This document shows positions 36,469 through 46,790 of a DNA stretch of 64,000 nt, piece after piece. Within the stretch, counting starts at the first letter, position 1. The number at the start of each line of letters is the position of its first letter. Below the pieces are notes generated by a model. That model was not told the origin of the DNA, made no database searches, and saw only the letters and a list, made by a program, of their open reading frames with translations. The translations under genes and the position numbers were made by a program. Origin of the DNA: Acuticoccus sediminis. GTDB taxonomy: Bacteria > Pseudomonadota > Alphaproteobacteria > Rhizobiales > Amorphaceae. The stretch is taken from positions 352,251-416,250 of the forward strand of contig NZ_QHHQ01000006.1 of assembly GCF_003258595.1 (NCBI RefSeq). Direction: 5' to 3'.

Positions 36469-38061
36469 ATGTCCGTCATCCTGGAGATGCGCGGGATCAC
36501 CAAGGAATTCCCTGGTGTGAAGGCGCTCGACAACGTCTCCCTGTCGGTGGCCGAGGGCGAGATCCACGCCCTCGTCGGCGAGAACGGGGCCGGAAAATCC
36601 ACCCTCATGAAGGTGCTCTCCGGCGTCTATCCGCACGGCACCTACACCGGCGACATCGTCTTCGATGGCAAGGTGCGCGCCTTCCGCGGCATCCGCGACA
36701 GCGAAGACCTCGGCATCATCATCATCCACCAGGAGCTGGCGCTCATCCCGCTGCTCTCGGTGGCCGAGAACATCTTTCTCGGCAACGAGCGTGCGCGCCG
36801 CGGCATCATCGACTGGCACGAGACGCACGACCGGGCGGCCGAGCTGATGGCGCGGGTGGGGCTGAAGGAAAACCCCGAGGTGCTGGTCGACGAGCTCGGC
36901 CTCGGCAAGCAGCAGCTCGTGGAGATCGCCAAGGCGCTGTCGAAGAACGTGCGCCTCCTCATCCTCGACGAGCCGACGTCCTCCCTCAACGAGACCGACA
37001 GCGCCAAGCTGCTCGAGCTCCTGCTGGACTTCCGCAAGCGCGGGATCACCTCGATCCTCATCTCCCACAAGCTGAACGAGATCGCGAAGGTCGCCGACAC
37101 CATCACCGTGTTGCGTGACGGCGCGGCGGTGGCGCGGATGGACTGCCGCCGCCGCGACGCGGATGCCGGCGGCGCCGGCGCAGATGCCCCGGGTGCCGCC
37201 GCCGAGGGTGCCGGTGTCGACGAGGACGAGATCATCCGCAACATGGTCGGCCGCTCGCTTGAGGACCGCTACCCGGCGCGGGTCCCGCACGACCCCGGCG
37301 AGGTCGTGATGGAGGTCCGCAACTGGACCGTCCATCACCCGCTGCACTCCGAGCGGCGCGTCGTCGACGACGTCAGCTTCACCGTGCGCCGCGGCGAGGT
37401 GCTGGGGATCGCCGGCCTCATGGGCGCGGGGCGGACGGAGCTCGCGATGAGCCTCTTCGGCCGCAGCTACGGTCGCGACATCTCCGGCGAGGTGACGATC
37501 AACGGCGTCAGGGCGGACCTCTCCTCCGTCCGGAGCGCGATCAACGCCGGGCTCGCCTACGCCACCGAGGACCGCAAGACGCTGGGCCTCATCCTCGACG
37601 ACACGATCCGCCGCAACGTCCCGCTCGCCCACCTCGAGGCGATCGCCAACAACGGCGTGGTGGACCGCCACCGCGAGGCGGAGGTGGCGACGACCTACCG
37701 GAGCCGCCTCGCCATCAAGTCGAGCTCCATCGAGCAGGCGACGGTCAACCTCTCCGGCGGCAACCAGCAGAAGGTCGTCCTGTCCAAGTGGCTGTTCGCC
37801 GACCCGGACATCCTCATCCTCGACGAGCCGACGCGCGGGATCGACGTCGGCGCCAAGTTCGAGATCTACACGGTCATCCGCGATCTCGCGGCGCAGGGGA
37901 AGGCGATCATCGTCATCTCCTCCGAGCTTCCCGAGCTCCTGGGCATCACCGATCGCCTCTACGTCATGAACGAGGGGCGCTTCGTCGGTGAGATGGCGAC
38001 CGCCGAGGCGAGCCAGGAGCGGATCATGGCCACCATCATCAAGTCGGGAGAACCCGCATGA
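36469..38061 (+). CDS. gguA: Sugar ABC transporter ATP-binding protein GguA
   Basis: The 530-residue protein carries two ATPase domains. The first has intact Walker A (GENGAGKST, about residue 38) and Walker [12 protein letters not shown]. The second has a degenerate Walker A region (GLMGAGRTE) but a good signature (LSGGNQQKV, about residue 427) and [13 protein letters not shown], as is normal in this family. It powers ChvE-dependent sugar uptake. An Ala/Gly/Asp-rich insertion of about 25-30 residues (about 225-255) lies between the domains and looks longer than in typical GguA. Its stop overlaps the gguB start (ATGA). Confidence 0.93.
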   Translation: MSVILEMRGITKEFPGVKALDNVSLSVAEGEIHALVGENGAGKSTLMKVLSGVYPHGTYTGDIVFDGKVRAFRGIRDSEDLGIIIIHQELALIPLLSVAENIFLGNERARRGIIDWHETHDRAAELMARVGLKENPEVLVDELGLGKQQLVEIAKALSKNVRLLILDEPTSSLNETDSAKLLELLLDFRKRGITSILISHKLNEIAKVADTITVLRDGAAVARMDCRRRDADAGGAGADAPGAAAEGAGVDEDEIIRNMVGRSLEDRYPARVPHDPGEVVMEVRNWTVHHPLHSERRVVDDVSFTVRRGEVLGIAGLMGAGRTELAMSLFGRSYGRDISGEVTINGVRADLSSVRSAINAGLAYATEDRKTLGLILDDTIRRNVPLAHLEAIANNGVVDRHREAEVATTYRSRLAIKSSSIEQATVNLSGGNQQKVVLSKWLFADPDILILDEPTRGIDVGAKFEIYTVIRDLAAQGKAIIVISSELPELLGITDRLYVMNEGRFVGEMATAEASQERIMATIIKSGEPA

Positions 38062-39266
38062 GCGAAACGACAACCGCCGTCGCGGGCCATCCCGAACGCC
38101 CCGCCGGCAAGTCCCTCGGCGAATTCCTGAAGGGCCACCTCAGGGAATACGGCATCCTGATCGCGCTGGTCGTGATCATGGCCTTCTTCCAGATCGCGAC
38201 CGGCGGCATCCTGCTGAAGCCGGTGAACCTCACCAACCTCATCCTGCAGAACTCCTACGTCGTCATCATGGCGGTGGGGATGCTGCTGGTGATCGTCTCC
38301 GGCCACATCGACCTCTCGGTCGGCTCGGTGATGGGCTTCGTCGGCGCGCTGGCGGCGGTGATGATCGTCGAGTGGAACATGCCCTGGCTCCTCGCCGGTG
38401 TCCTGTGCCTCGGCGTCGGCGCGATGATCGGCATGGCGCAGGGGTTCTGGGTCGCCTATTTCCGGATCCCCTCGTTCATCGTCACGCTGGCGGGCATGCT
38501 CGTCTTCAAGGGGCTGACCCTCGGCCTGCTGGAGGGGCAGTCGGTCGGCCCGTTCCCGCCGCAGTTCCGGCTGATCGCGTCGGGCTTCGTGCCGGATATC
38601 TTCGGCGGATCGGGCCTCAACCTCTTCTCGCTGTTCGCCGGCGTCGCCGTGGCGACGATCCTCGTCTGGCTCGGCGTGCGGCAGCGCCAGCGGCAGCAGA
38701 AGGCCGGCTTCGTGGAGGAGCCGTTCGCGCTGTTCGTCGCCCGCAACGCGGTGATCTTCGCCGCGCTCGTCTACATGTCGTGGCTGATGGCGGACTTCCG
38801 CGGCCTGCCGAACGTCTTCATCGTGATGGCGCTCCTCATCGCCGTCTATTCCTTCATCACCAGCCGCACGACGCTCGGCCGGCGCATCTACGCCATCGGC
38901 GGCAACGAGAAGGCGGCGTCGCTGTCGGGCATCAACTCGAGGCGGCTCGTCTTCCTCACCTTCGCCAACATGGGGATGCTGGCCGCGCTCGCCGGCCTCG
39001 TCTTCGCCGCGCGGCTCAACACCGCGACGCCCAAGGCCGGCATCGGCTTCGAGCTCGACGTCATCGCGGCGGTCTTCATCGGCGGCGCGTCGATGTCGGG
39101 CGGCGTCGGCACCGTCGTCGGGGCCGTGGTCGGCGCCTTCATCATGGGCGTCATGAACAACGGCATGTCGATCCTCGGCATCGGCATCGACTGGCAGCAG
39201 GTCATCAAGGGCCTCGTGCTGCTCGCCGCCGTCATCTTCGACGTGATGAACAAGAAGAAGGGATAG
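38058..39266 (+). CDS. gguB: Sugar ABC transporter permease GguB
   Basis: The 402-residue inner-membrane protein has about ten helices and the ribose-type permease motif [13 protein letters not shown] (about residue 90). A second half carries [16 protein letters not shown] and [16 protein letters not shown]. The length matches GguB/MmsB. It forms the channel for the ChvE-GguA importer. Confidence 0.93.
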   Translation: MSETTTAVAGHPERPAGKSLGEFLKGHLREYGILIALVVIMAFFQIATGGILLKPVNLTNLILQNSYVVIMAVGMLLVIVSGHIDLSVGSVMGFVGALAAVMIVEWNMPWLLAGVLCLGVGAMIGMAQGFWVAYFRIPSFIVTLAGMLVFKGLTLGLLEGQSVGPFPPQFRLIASGFVPDIFGGSGLNLFSLFAGVAVATILVWLGVRQRQRQQKAGFVEEPFALFVARNAVIFAALVYMSWLMADFRGLPNVFIVMALLIAVYSFITSRTTLGRRIYAIGGNEKAASLSGINSRRLVFLTFANMGMLAALAGLVFAARLNTATPKAGIGFELDVIAAVFIGGASMSGGVGTVVGAVVGAFIMGVMNNGMSILGIGIDWQQVIKGLVLLAAVIFDVMNKKKG

Positions 39267-39271
39267 GGCCG

Positions 39272-40264
39272 ATGCTCCTCTCCCAATGCCGGCGCGAGGA
39301 CGGGGGCGTGCAGATCATCGCGCGCCACGGCACGGAGGCTTACGAGGTGCGCACCCGCGACACCCTCTACCGCCTCGCGCAGCGCTGCATCGAGGAGGGG
39401 GCGACGCTCAAGGAGCGGATCCTGGCGCTGGGGCTCGGCTCCGCCGTCGACCTCGAGGCAATCTACGCGGCGGGCCGGCTGCTGCCGCCCGTCACCCACC
39501 CGGACCCCGCGCACCTGCACCTCACCGGGACAGGCCTCACCCACGTGGGATCGGCCTCGACCCGGGCGGAGATGCACCGGACGGCGGCGGGCGGGGAGAC
39601 CGATTCGATGCGCATGTTCCGCTTGGGCCTCGAAGGCGGCAAGCCCGCGAACGGGCATGCGGGCGTGCAGCCGGAATGGTTCTACAAGGGCAACGGCACC
39701 GCGCTCGCCGCGCCCGGCGCGCCGCTGACCGCGCCGGATTTCGCCGAGGACGGCGGCGAGGAGCCCGAGATCGCCGGCGTCTACCTGATCGCGCCGGACA
39801 CGACGCCGGTGCGTCTCGGCTTTGCGCTCGCCAACGAGTTCTCCGACCACGTGATGGAGCGGCGCAACTACCTCTACCTCGCCCATTCCAAGCTGCGGCC
39901 GGCCTCCATCGGGCCGGAGCTTCTCGTCGGCGAGCTGCCGCGGCATGTCGAGGGCGTCTCGCGCATCCGCCGCGGCGCGGCGGTGATCTTCGAGAAGCCC
40001 TTCCTGTCGGGCGAGGCGAACATGAGCCACAGCCTTGCCAACCTCGAGCACCATCATTTCAAATACCCGCTGTTCCGCCAGCCGGGTGATCTGCACGTCC
40101 ATATGTTCGGCACCGCGACGATCTCCTTCTCGGAGGGCGTGACGGCGCGCGACGGGGACGTGTTCGAGATCGAGGCCGCGCCATTCGGGCTGCCCTTGCG
40201 CAACGCCCTCGTCTTCACCCCGCGCGGCACGGCGGAGCCGCGCACCGAAATCCGGGCCCTGTAG
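39272..40264 (+). CDS. gguC: GguC/AraD1-family protein (fumarylacetoacetate hydrolase-like fold)
   Basis: The 330-residue protein matches the family encoded directly after gguB in rhizobia: HVGSASTRAEMH, QPEWFYKGNGTAL, LGFALANEFSDHVMERRNYL and FMRIRRG-like C-terminal motifs. The fold is of the fumarylacetoacetate-hydrolase type. In pentose regulons this family (AraD1) is predicted to act on an intermediate of non-phosphorylated L-arabinose breakdown after the dehydratase. Location between importer and dehydratase genes supports that. The exact reaction is inferred. Confidence 0.85.
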   Translation: MLLSQCRREDGGVQIIARHGTEAYEVRTRDTLYRLAQRCIEEGATLKERILALGLGSAVDLEAIYAAGRLLPPVTHPDPAHLHLTGTGLTHVGSASTRAEMHRTAAGGETDSMRMFRLGLEGGKPANGHAGVQPEWFYKGNGTALAAPGAPLTAPDFAEDGGEEPEIAGVYLIAPDTTPVRLGFALANEFSDHVMERRNYLYLAHSKLRPASIGPELLVGELPRHVEGVSRIRRGAAVIFEKPFLSGEANMSHSLANLEHHHFKYPLFRQPGDLHVHMFGTATISFSEGVTARDGDVFEIEAAPFGLPLRNALVFTPRGTAEPRTEIRAL

Positions 40265-40270
40265 AGAACG

Positions 40271-42016
40271 ATGACCTTCAAGAAAGCCGAATGGCCGCGC
40301 CGTCTGAGATCGCAGGAGTGGTACGGCGGCACCTCTCGCGACAACATCTACCACCGCGGCTGGCTCAAGAATCAGGGCTATCCGCACGACCTGTTCGACG
40401 GGCGGCCGGTCATCGGCATCCTCAACACATGGTCCGAGCTGACCCCCTGCAACGGCCACCTTCGCGAGCTGGCGCAGAAGGTGAAGGCGGGGGTCTGGGA
40501 GGCGGGCGGCTTTCCGCTCGAGGTGCCGGTCTTCTCCGCGTCGGAGAACACCTACCGACCGACGGCGATGATGTACCGCAACCTCGCCGCGATGGCGGTC
40601 GAGGAGACGATGCGCGCCCAGCCGATCGACGGCGCCGTGCTGCTCGTGGGCTGCGACAAGACCACCCCGTCGCTGATGATGGGCGCGGCCTCCACCGACA
40701 TCCCGTCCATCGTCGTCACCGGCGGGCCGATGCTGAACGGCTGGTTCCGCAACGAGCGCGTCGGCTCGGGCACCGCGCTCTGGCAGATGAGCGAGGACAT
40801 CAAGGCCGGGAAGATGACGCAGGCCGATTTCCTCGAGGCCGAGCAGGCGATGAGCCGCTCGTCGGGCACCTGCAACACGATGGGCACCGCCTCGACGATG
40901 GCCTCGATGGCCGAGGCGCTCGGCATGGCGCTCTCCGGCAACGCGGCGATCCCAGGCGTCGACGCGCGGCGGCGGGTGATGGCGCAACTCTCCGGCCGGC
41001 GGATCGTGGAGATGGTGAAGGACGACCTGAAGCCGTCCGACATCCTCACCAAGGCGGCGTTCGAGAACGCCATCCGCACCAACGGGGCCATCGGCGGCTC
41101 TAACAACGCCGTGGTCCACCTGCTGGCGCTGGCCGGCCGCGTCGAGGTCGATCTCTCGCTCGACGACTGGGACCGGCTGGGGCGGGATGTGCCGACGATC
41201 GTGAACCTGATGCCGTCGGGCAAGTACCTGATGGAGGAGTTCTTCTACGCCGGCGGGCTTCCGGTGGTGCTGAAGCGGCTCGGCGAGGCGGGGATGCTCC
41301 ACAAGGACGCCATCACCGTCTCCGGCGGACCGATCTGGGAGGAGGTGAAGGACGCGGTGAACTGGAACGAGGACGTCATCCGTCCCGCCGACGGGGCGCT
41401 CACCGCCTCCGGCGGCATCGCGGTGCTGAAGGGCAACCTCGCGCCCGGCGGGGCGGTGCTGAAGCCCTCCGCCGCGACGCCGGCACTGATGCGGCACCGC
41501 GGCCGCGCCGTCGTCTTCGAGGACATCGACGACTACAAGGCGAAGATCGACGACGACGCGCTCGACATCGACGAGACGTGCGTCATGGTGCTGAAGAACT
41601 GCGGGCCGAAGGGTTATCCCGGCATGTCCGAGGTCGGCAACATGGGCCTGCCGCCCAAGGTGCTGAAGAAGGGCATCACCGACATGGTGCGCATCTCCGA
41701 CGCGCGCATGTCCGGCACCGCGTACGGCACCGTCGTCCTCCACACGACGCCCGAGGCCGCCGCCGGCGGGCCGCTCGCGGTGGTGCGGACGGGCGACATG
41801 ATCGAGCTCGACGTCGAGGCGCGGCGCCTGCACCTCGACGTGCCGGAAGAGGAGATCGCCGCGCGCCTCGCGGTCTGGTCGCCGCCGACCCCGCCGGGCG
41901 CCAACGGCGGCTACACGCGGCTCTACGTCGACCACGTCGAGGGGGCGGACACCGGAGCGGACTTCGACTTCCTGAAGGGCTGCCGCGGCCGGGAGGTCCC
42001 CCGTGACAGTCACTGA
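40271..42016 (+). CDS. L-arabinonate dehydratase (IlvD/Edd family)
   Basis: The 581-residue protein closely follows the characterised Rhizobium L-arabinonate dehydratase as I recall it, from the opening AEWPRRLRSQEWYGGTSRD to the end GADTGADFDFLKGCRG. The three cysteines expected to hold the [2Fe-2S] cluster are at about residues 60 (TPCNGH), 128 (GCDKTTPS) and 201 (GTCNTMG). The enzyme turns L-arabinonate (and some related aldonates such as D-fuconate) into the 2-keto-3-deoxy acid. The sugar dehydrogenase gene starts 14 bases before its stop. Confidence 0.93.
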   Translation: MTFKKAEWPRRLRSQEWYGGTSRDNIYHRGWLKNQGYPHDLFDGRPVIGILNTWSELTPCNGHLRELAQKVKAGVWEAGGFPLEVPVFSASENTYRPTAMMYRNLAAMAVEETMRAQPIDGAVLLVGCDKTTPSLMMGAASTDIPSIVVTGGPMLNGWFRNERVGSGTALWQMSEDIKAGKMTQADFLEAEQAMSRSSGTCNTMGTASTMASMAEALGMALSGNAAIPGVDARRRVMAQLSGRRIVEMVKDDLKPSDILTKAAFENAIRTNGAIGGSNNAVVHLLALAGRVEVDLSLDDWDRLGRDVPTIVNLMPSGKYLMEEFFYAGGLPVVLKRLGEAGMLHKDAITVSGGPIWEEVKDAVNWNEDVIRPADGALTASGGIAVLKGNLAPGGAVLKPSAATPALMRHRGRAVVFEDIDDYKAKIDDDALDIDETCVMVLKNCGPKGYPGMSEVGNMGLPPKVLKKGITDMVRISDARMSGTAYGTVVLHTTPEAAAGGPLAVVRTGDMIELDVEARRLHLDVPEEEIAARLAVWSPPTPPGANGGYTRLYVDHVEGADTGADFDFLKGCRGREVPRDSH

Positions 42017-42968
42017 CGTCGCGATCGTGGGTGTCGGCAAGATCGCCCGCGACCAGCATGTCCCGGCGATCGAGGCGAGCGGGGACTTCCGCCTCGCCGC
42101 CACCGTCAGCCGCTCGGGCGGCGTCGACGGGGTGGACAATTTCGCCACCCTCGACGCGCTCCTCGCCGCGCGGCCGGACATCCCGGCGATCAGCTTCTGC
42201 AATCCGCCGCAGGTCCGTTACGCGGGCGCCCGCGCCGCCCTCGAGGCCGGACGGCACGTGATGCTGGAGAAGCCGCCGGGCGCGAGCCTCTCGGAGGTCC
42301 ACGACCTCGCGGCGCTGGCCGAGGCGAGGGGGCTCACCCTTCAGGCGACCTGGCACTCGCGCCATGCGGCATCGGTCGCGGCGGCCAAGGCGTTCCTGGC
42401 GGGACGGCGGATCCGCTTGGTGCGGATCGACTGGAAGGAGGACGTCCGCGTCTGGCACCCCGGCCAGCAGTGGATCTGGCAGGCGGGCGGCCTCGGCGTC
42501 TTCGACCCGGCGATCAACGCCTTCTCCATCCTCACCGAGATCCTGCCGGTGCCGGTCCACGTGACCGCCGCCGAGCTTCGCTTTCCGGTGAACTGCGAGA
42601 CACCGATTGCCGCCGAGGTGGAGATGGCGGGCCCGCGCGGCGAACGGGTCCTCGCCGCTCTCGACTTCCTCCACGAGGGCGATCCGATGTGGCGGCAGGT
42701 GGTCGAGACGGACGCCGGCACGCTCACCCTCGACCAGGGCGGGGCGATCATGAGCGTCGACGGCGGGGCGCAGCAGGGCGAGGCGTGGTCCGCGCCCGGC
42801 ATCGAGGGCGAATACCCGTCGCTCTACGCGCGATTTGCGGAGCTGCTGGCGGCGCGCACCTGTGAAGTGGACCTCCGCCCGATGGTCCTCGTCGCCGACG
42901 CCTTCACGCTCGGCCGGCGGGTGGACGCGCCCGCATTCGTCGATCCCGCCCTCGCCGGGGACCGCTGA
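42003..42968 (+). CDS. D-galactose/L-arabinose 1-dehydrogenase (Gfo/Idh/MocA family)
   Basis: The 321-residue enzyme has a Rossmann start VAIVGVGKIARDQHVPAI, the EKPPG motif (about residue 91) and the IDWKEDVRVWHPGQQW stretch (about 142). That stretch is characteristic of Pseudomonas galactose dehydrogenase and related L-arabinose dehydrogenases. It oxidises the sugar to its lactone with NAD(P), the step before lactonase and dehydratase. It begins within the end of the arabinonate dehydratase gene, so the steps are co-expressed. No lactonase gene of the usual type is nearby. Confidence 0.9.
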   Translation: MTVTDVAIVGVGKIARDQHVPAIEASGDFRLAATVSRSGGVDGVDNFATLDALLAARPDIPAISFCNPPQVRYAGARAALEAGRHVMLEKPPGASLSEVHDLAALAEARGLTLQATWHSRHAASVAAAKAFLAGRRIRLVRIDWKEDVRVWHPGQQWIWQAGGLGVFDPAINAFSILTEILPVPVHVTAAELRFPVNCETPIAAEVEMAGPRGERVLAALDFLHEGDPMWRQVVETDAGTLTLDQGGAIMSVDGGAQQGEAWSAPGIEGEYPSLYARFAELLAARTCEVDLRPMVLVADAFTLGRRVDAPAFVDPALAGDR

Positions 42969-43230
42969 CATGGACGCCGCCGGCGGTCATCGCCGCGCGG
43001 TCGGAGGGACCGGGATCGTGGCGCAGGGCGGTCCGGGCACGGCCCGGCGACGGGCACGACGCTGCGACGCGAGCGGTGGTGCGGCCTGAACATCCCACGG
43101 CGCTCCGGATTGGCGACACCAGGTCGATCCGGCGGCGACGGGGCACGAATACCGGTGCCGGGTGGTCCGGTGCCGGGGGCGGGGCGGTGGCGAACGCTGC
43201 GCCGCCAGCAACCGGGAGGAAAAGAAAACA

Positions 43231-44181
43231 ATGAAATCACTGTTCATGACGACGGTTGCGGCTCTCGCGTTCGGGACCGCCGCGGCGTCGGCCCAGACCG
43301 TGGGCTTCGCGCAGATCGGCTCGGAATCGGGCTGGCGCGCGGCCGAGACGACCATCACCAGGCAGCAGGCCGACGAGCGCGGCATCGACCTCAAGTTCTC
43401 CGACGCGCAGCAGAAGCAGGAGAACCAGATCGCCGCCATCCGCTCCTTCATCGCCCAGGGCGTCGACGCCATCCTCCTGGCGCCGGTCGTCGCCACCGGG
43501 TGGGACAGCGTGCTGGAGGAGGCCAAGGACGCGGAGATCCCCGTGGTGCTCCTCGACCGGCAGGTGGACTCGGATGACGACCTCTACCTCACCGCCGTCG
43601 GCTCCGACCTCGTCCACGAGGGCGAGGTGGCCGGGCAGTGGCTGGTGGACGCCGTCGACGGCAAGGACTGCCGCGTCGTCGAGCTGCAGGGCACGACCGG
43701 CTCCTCGCCCGCCATCGACCGCAAGACCGGGTTCGAGAACGCCATCAAGGGTCATGACAACATCGAGATCATCCGCAGCCAGACCGGCGACTTCACGCGC
43801 GCCCAGGGCAAGGAGGTGATGGAGAGCTTCCTGCAGGCCGAGAACGGCGGCAAGGACATCTGCGCCCTCTACGCCCATAACGACGACATGGCCGTCGGCG
43901 CCATCCAGGCCATCAAGGAAGCCGGGCTGAAGCCGGGCGAGGACATCCTCGTCGTCTCGATCGACGCCGTGCCCGACATCTTCCAGGCGATGGCGAACGG
44001 CGAGGCGAACGCCACGGTGGAGCTGACGCCGAACATGGCCGGCCCCGCCTTCGACGCGCTAAAAACCTACTGGGACAGCGGCGAGGCGCCGGAGAAGTTC
44101 ATCCAGACGGAATCGAAACTCTACACCGCTTCGGACGACCCGAAGGGCCAGTACGAAGCCCGCAAGGGTCTCGGCTACTGA
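43231..44181 (+). CDS. ytfQ: Sugar ABC transporter substrate-binding protein, YtfQ-like
   Basis: The 316-residue precursor has a signal peptide ending AASA at about residue 21, then the YtfQ-type mature start TVGFAQIGSESGWRAAETT. Motifs such as DRQVDSDDD and HNDDMAVGAIQAIKEAG match the galactofuranose-binding family. E. coli YtfQ binds galactofuranose; related proteins may bind arabinofuranose, which would suit the neighbouring arabinose genes. I chose the ATG at 43231 behind GGGAGGAAA. It heads a four-gene importer. Confidence 0.88.
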   Translation: MKSLFMTTVAALAFGTAAASAQTVGFAQIGSESGWRAAETTITRQQADERGIDLKFSDAQQKQENQIAAIRSFIAQGVDAILLAPVVATGWDSVLEEAKDAEIPVVLLDRQVDSDDDLYLTAVGSDLVHEGEVAGQWLVDAVDGKDCRVVELQGTTGSSPAIDRKTGFENAIKGHDNIEIIRSQTGDFTRAQGKEVMESFLQAENGGKDICALYAHNDDMAVGAIQAIKEAGLKPGEDILVVSIDAVPDIFQAMANGEANATVELTPNMAGPAFDALKTYWDSGEAPEKFIQTESKLYTASDDPKGQYEARKGLGY

Positions 44182-44241
44182 CGCGCCGGCGCGGGCGATC
44201 TCGTCCGCGCCACAACCCCGCCCCCTCTGCGGAGTGACGCC

Positions 44242-45765
44242 ATGCTCCTGACCATCCGCTCGCTCACCAAGACCTTTCCCGGCACCGTCGCCCTCGACGG
44301 GGTCGACTTCGACCTGGCGGCGGGCGAGATCCACGCGCTGCTCGGCGAGAACGGGGCGGGCAAGTCCACCCTCATCAAGTGCCTCACCGGCGCCTACCGC
44401 CGCGACGCGGGCGAGATCGTGCTGGACGGCGAGCCGATCTCGCCGCGCTCGACCTCGGAGGCGCAGGACCTCGGCATCGGCACCGTCTACCAGGAGGTGA
44501 ACCTCCTGCCGAACCTGACGGTGGCGCAGAACCTCACCTTCGGCCGCGAGCCGACGCGCTTCGGCATGGTCGACGCCGGGGCCCAGCGCCGCCAGGCGGA
44601 GGCAATGCTGGAGGGCTACGGCCTCGACATTGACGTTCGGCGGGACCTGTCGGCCTACTCGGTGGCGATCCGCCAGATCGTCGCCATCGCCCGCGCCGTC
44701 GCGCTGTCCGGCAAGGTGCTGATCCTCGACGAGCCGACCGCGAGCCTCGACGCGCGAGAGGTGCGGATGCTGTTCGACGTGGTCCGGGGGCTGCGTGCGC
44801 GTGGACTCGGCATCGTCTTCGTGTCGCACTTCCTCGACCAGGTGTTCGCGCTGACCGACCGGGTGACGGTCCTGCGCAACGGGCGCAAGGTAGCGACGGA
44901 GCGGACCGCCGACCTCGACCGTGTCCGCCTCATCGAGCACATGCTCGGCCGCGCCCTCGAGGAGGAGGTGACGGACCACGCCAAGGCCCACGACGCCAGC
45001 GTGACGCGCCCCGAGCTGCTGCGGTTCGAGAATTTCGGCCGCCGCGGCCATGTCGAACCGTTCGACCTCACTGTCGGGCGCGGGGAGGTGCTGGGCCTCG
45101 CGGGGCTCCTGGGCTCGGGGCGGACGGAGACCGCCGAGCTCATGTTCGGTGTCGCACATGCCCACTCCGGCACCGCGCGCGATGCGTCCGGGCCGCTCGA
45201 CCTCTCCTCGCCGCGGGCCGCCATTGCCGCCGGGTTCGGCTTCGCGCCGGAGGAGCGCAAGGCCGACGGGATCGTCGCCGACCTCTCGGTGCGCGAAAAC
45301 ATCGTCCTGGCGCTGCAGGCGCGGCGGGGGTGGGCGCGGCCGATCCCCCGCGCCGAGCAGCAGCGGCTCGCGGACGAGTACATCGCCAGGCTCGACATCC
45401 GCACATCCAGTGCCGAGAAGCCGATCGGCGAGCTGTCCGGCGGGAACCAGCAGAAGGCCGTCCTCGCGCGATGGCTCGCCATGAACCCGCGCTTCCTCAT
45501 CCTCGACGAGCCGACCCGGGGCATCGACGTCGGCGCCCACGCCGAGATCCTGCGCCTGATCCAGGCCGTCACCGAGGAGAAGGGGATGGCGATCCTCGTC
45601 ATCTCCTCCGAGCTCGACGAACTCATCGCCGTTTCGGACCGTGTCATCGTGGTGCGCGACCGCCGCCACGTCGCGGAGCTGACGGGAGGCGAGATCGCCT
45701 CCGACACGATCGTGCGGGCGATCGCCGCGCCGGAGAACGGCGGCCGCGCGGAGGACGCGGCATGA
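44242..45765 (+). CDS. ytfR: Sugar ABC transporter ATP-binding protein, YtfR-like
   Basis: The 507-residue protein has two ATPase domains: an intact Walker [10 protein letters not shown] (about residue 35) and LILDEPTASLD in the first, and [10 protein letters not shown] with [13 protein letters not shown] in the second. The pattern is that of the ribose/galactofuranose importer family. Its stop overlaps the next permease start by four bases. Confidence 0.9.
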   Translation: MLLTIRSLTKTFPGTVALDGVDFDLAAGEIHALLGENGAGKSTLIKCLTGAYRRDAGEIVLDGEPISPRSTSEAQDLGIGTVYQEVNLLPNLTVAQNLTFGREPTRFGMVDAGAQRRQAEAMLEGYGLDIDVRRDLSAYSVAIRQIVAIARAVALSGKVLILDEPTASLDAREVRMLFDVVRGLRARGLGIVFVSHFLDQVFALTDRVTVLRNGRKVATERTADLDRVRLIEHMLGRALEEEVTDHAKAHDASVTRPELLRFENFGRRGHVEPFDLTVGRGEVLGLAGLLGSGRTETAELMFGVAHAHSGTARDASGPLDLSSPRAAIAAGFGFAPEERKADGIVADLSVRENIVLALQARRGWARPIPRAEQQRLADEYIARLDIRTSSAEKPIGELSGGNQQKAVLARWLAMNPRFLILDEPTRGIDVGAHAEILRLIQAVTEEKGMAILVISSELDELIAVSDRVIVVRDRRHVAELTGGEIASDTIVRAIAAPENGGRAEDAA

Positions 45766-46790
45766 GCCTCCTGCGCCGGCTGGCGCCGCAGATCCTCACG
45801 CTCGCCGCGGTGGTGGCGCTGGTCACGCTGTTCTTTCCGGACTTCCTGCGCATCACCATGGCCGACGGGCGCCTCGTCGGGCCGGTGATGGACGTGCTGA
45901 AACGCGGCGCGCCGGTGGCGCTCCTTGCCGTCGGCATGACGCTGGTGATCGCGACGCGCGGCATCGACCTCTCGGTCGGCACTGTGATGGCGATCACCGG
46001 CGCGGTGGCGGCATGGGCGATCACCCATGGTCTCGGCCTTCCCGCCGCCCTCGGCCTGGCCCTCCTCGCGGGCGCGGCGGCCGGGCTCTGGAACGGGTGC
46101 CTCGTCGCGGTCGTCGGCATCCAGCCCATCGTCGCGACGCTGATCCTGATGACGTCGGGACGCGGCATCGCCCAGCTCATCACCGAGGGGCGCATCCTCA
46201 CCTTCTCCGATCCCGGGCTCGCCTTCTTCGGTTCCGGCGAGATCCTCGGAATTCCGGTGCCGGCGCTCCTGTGGCTCGTGACCGGGATCGGCGTCACACT
46301 GCTGATGCGGCGGACCGCGCTCGGAATGCTGATCGAGGCGGTGGGCGTGAACCGCGCGGCAAGCTCGCTCGCCGGCGTCAACGCGACGGTGCTTCTCGTC
46401 GCGGTCTACGTCGCCTCCGGCCTGTGCGCGGCGCTGGCTGGGATCGTCGCCACCGCCGACATCCGCGGCGCCGACGCCAACAACGCCGGCCTCTGGCTGG
46501 AGCTCGACGCGATCCTGGCGGTGGTGATCGGCGGCAATTCCCTGCTGGGCGGACGCTTCTCCATCGCCGCGTCGCTGATCGGCGCGCTGATCATCCAGAC
46601 CATAGACACCGGGATCGTGCTGGCGGGCTTCCCGTCCGAGTACAACCTCATCATCAAGGCCGGACTGGTCCTCGTCATCCTCGTCCTGCAGAGCCCGAAC
46701 CTCGGCAGCACGTGGCACGCGCTGCGGGCGGCGGCGGACCGGCGGCGCGAGCCGGCCCCGGCGCGCTCGGCGAAGGAGACCGGCCGATGA
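45762..46790 (+). CDS. ytfT: Sugar ABC transporter permease, YtfT-like
   Basis: The 342-residue membrane protein has about nine to ten helices and the motif TRGIDLSVGTVMAITG (about residue 65), with VNRAASSLAGVNA and GGNSLLGGRFSI in the second half. It is coupled by 4-base overlaps to ytfR upstream and to the second permease downstream. Together the two permeases would form a heterodimeric channel, as in E. coli ytfT-yjfF. Confidence 0.9.
   Translation: MSLLRRLAPQILTLAAVVALVTLFFPDFLRITMADGRLVGPVMDVLKRGAPVALLAVGMTLVIATRGIDLSVGTVMAITGAVAAWAITHGLGLPAALGLALLAGAAAGLWNGCLVAVVGIQPIVATLILMTSGRGIAQLITEGRILTFSDPGLAFFGSGEILGIPVPALLWLVTGIGVTLLMRRTALGMLIEAVGVNRAASSLAGVNATVLLVAVYVASGLCAALAGIVATADIRGADANNAGLWLELDAILAVVIGGNSLLGGRFSIAASLIGALIIQTIDTGIVLAGFPSEYNLIIKAGLVLVILVLQSPNLGSTWHALRAAADRRREPAPARSAKETGR

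Noticed and set aside
35309..38061. ChvE as part of a plant virulence system
   Set aside because: No vir genes or VirA-like kinase are present, and ChvE-type proteins are common sugar importers in Alphaproteobacteria.
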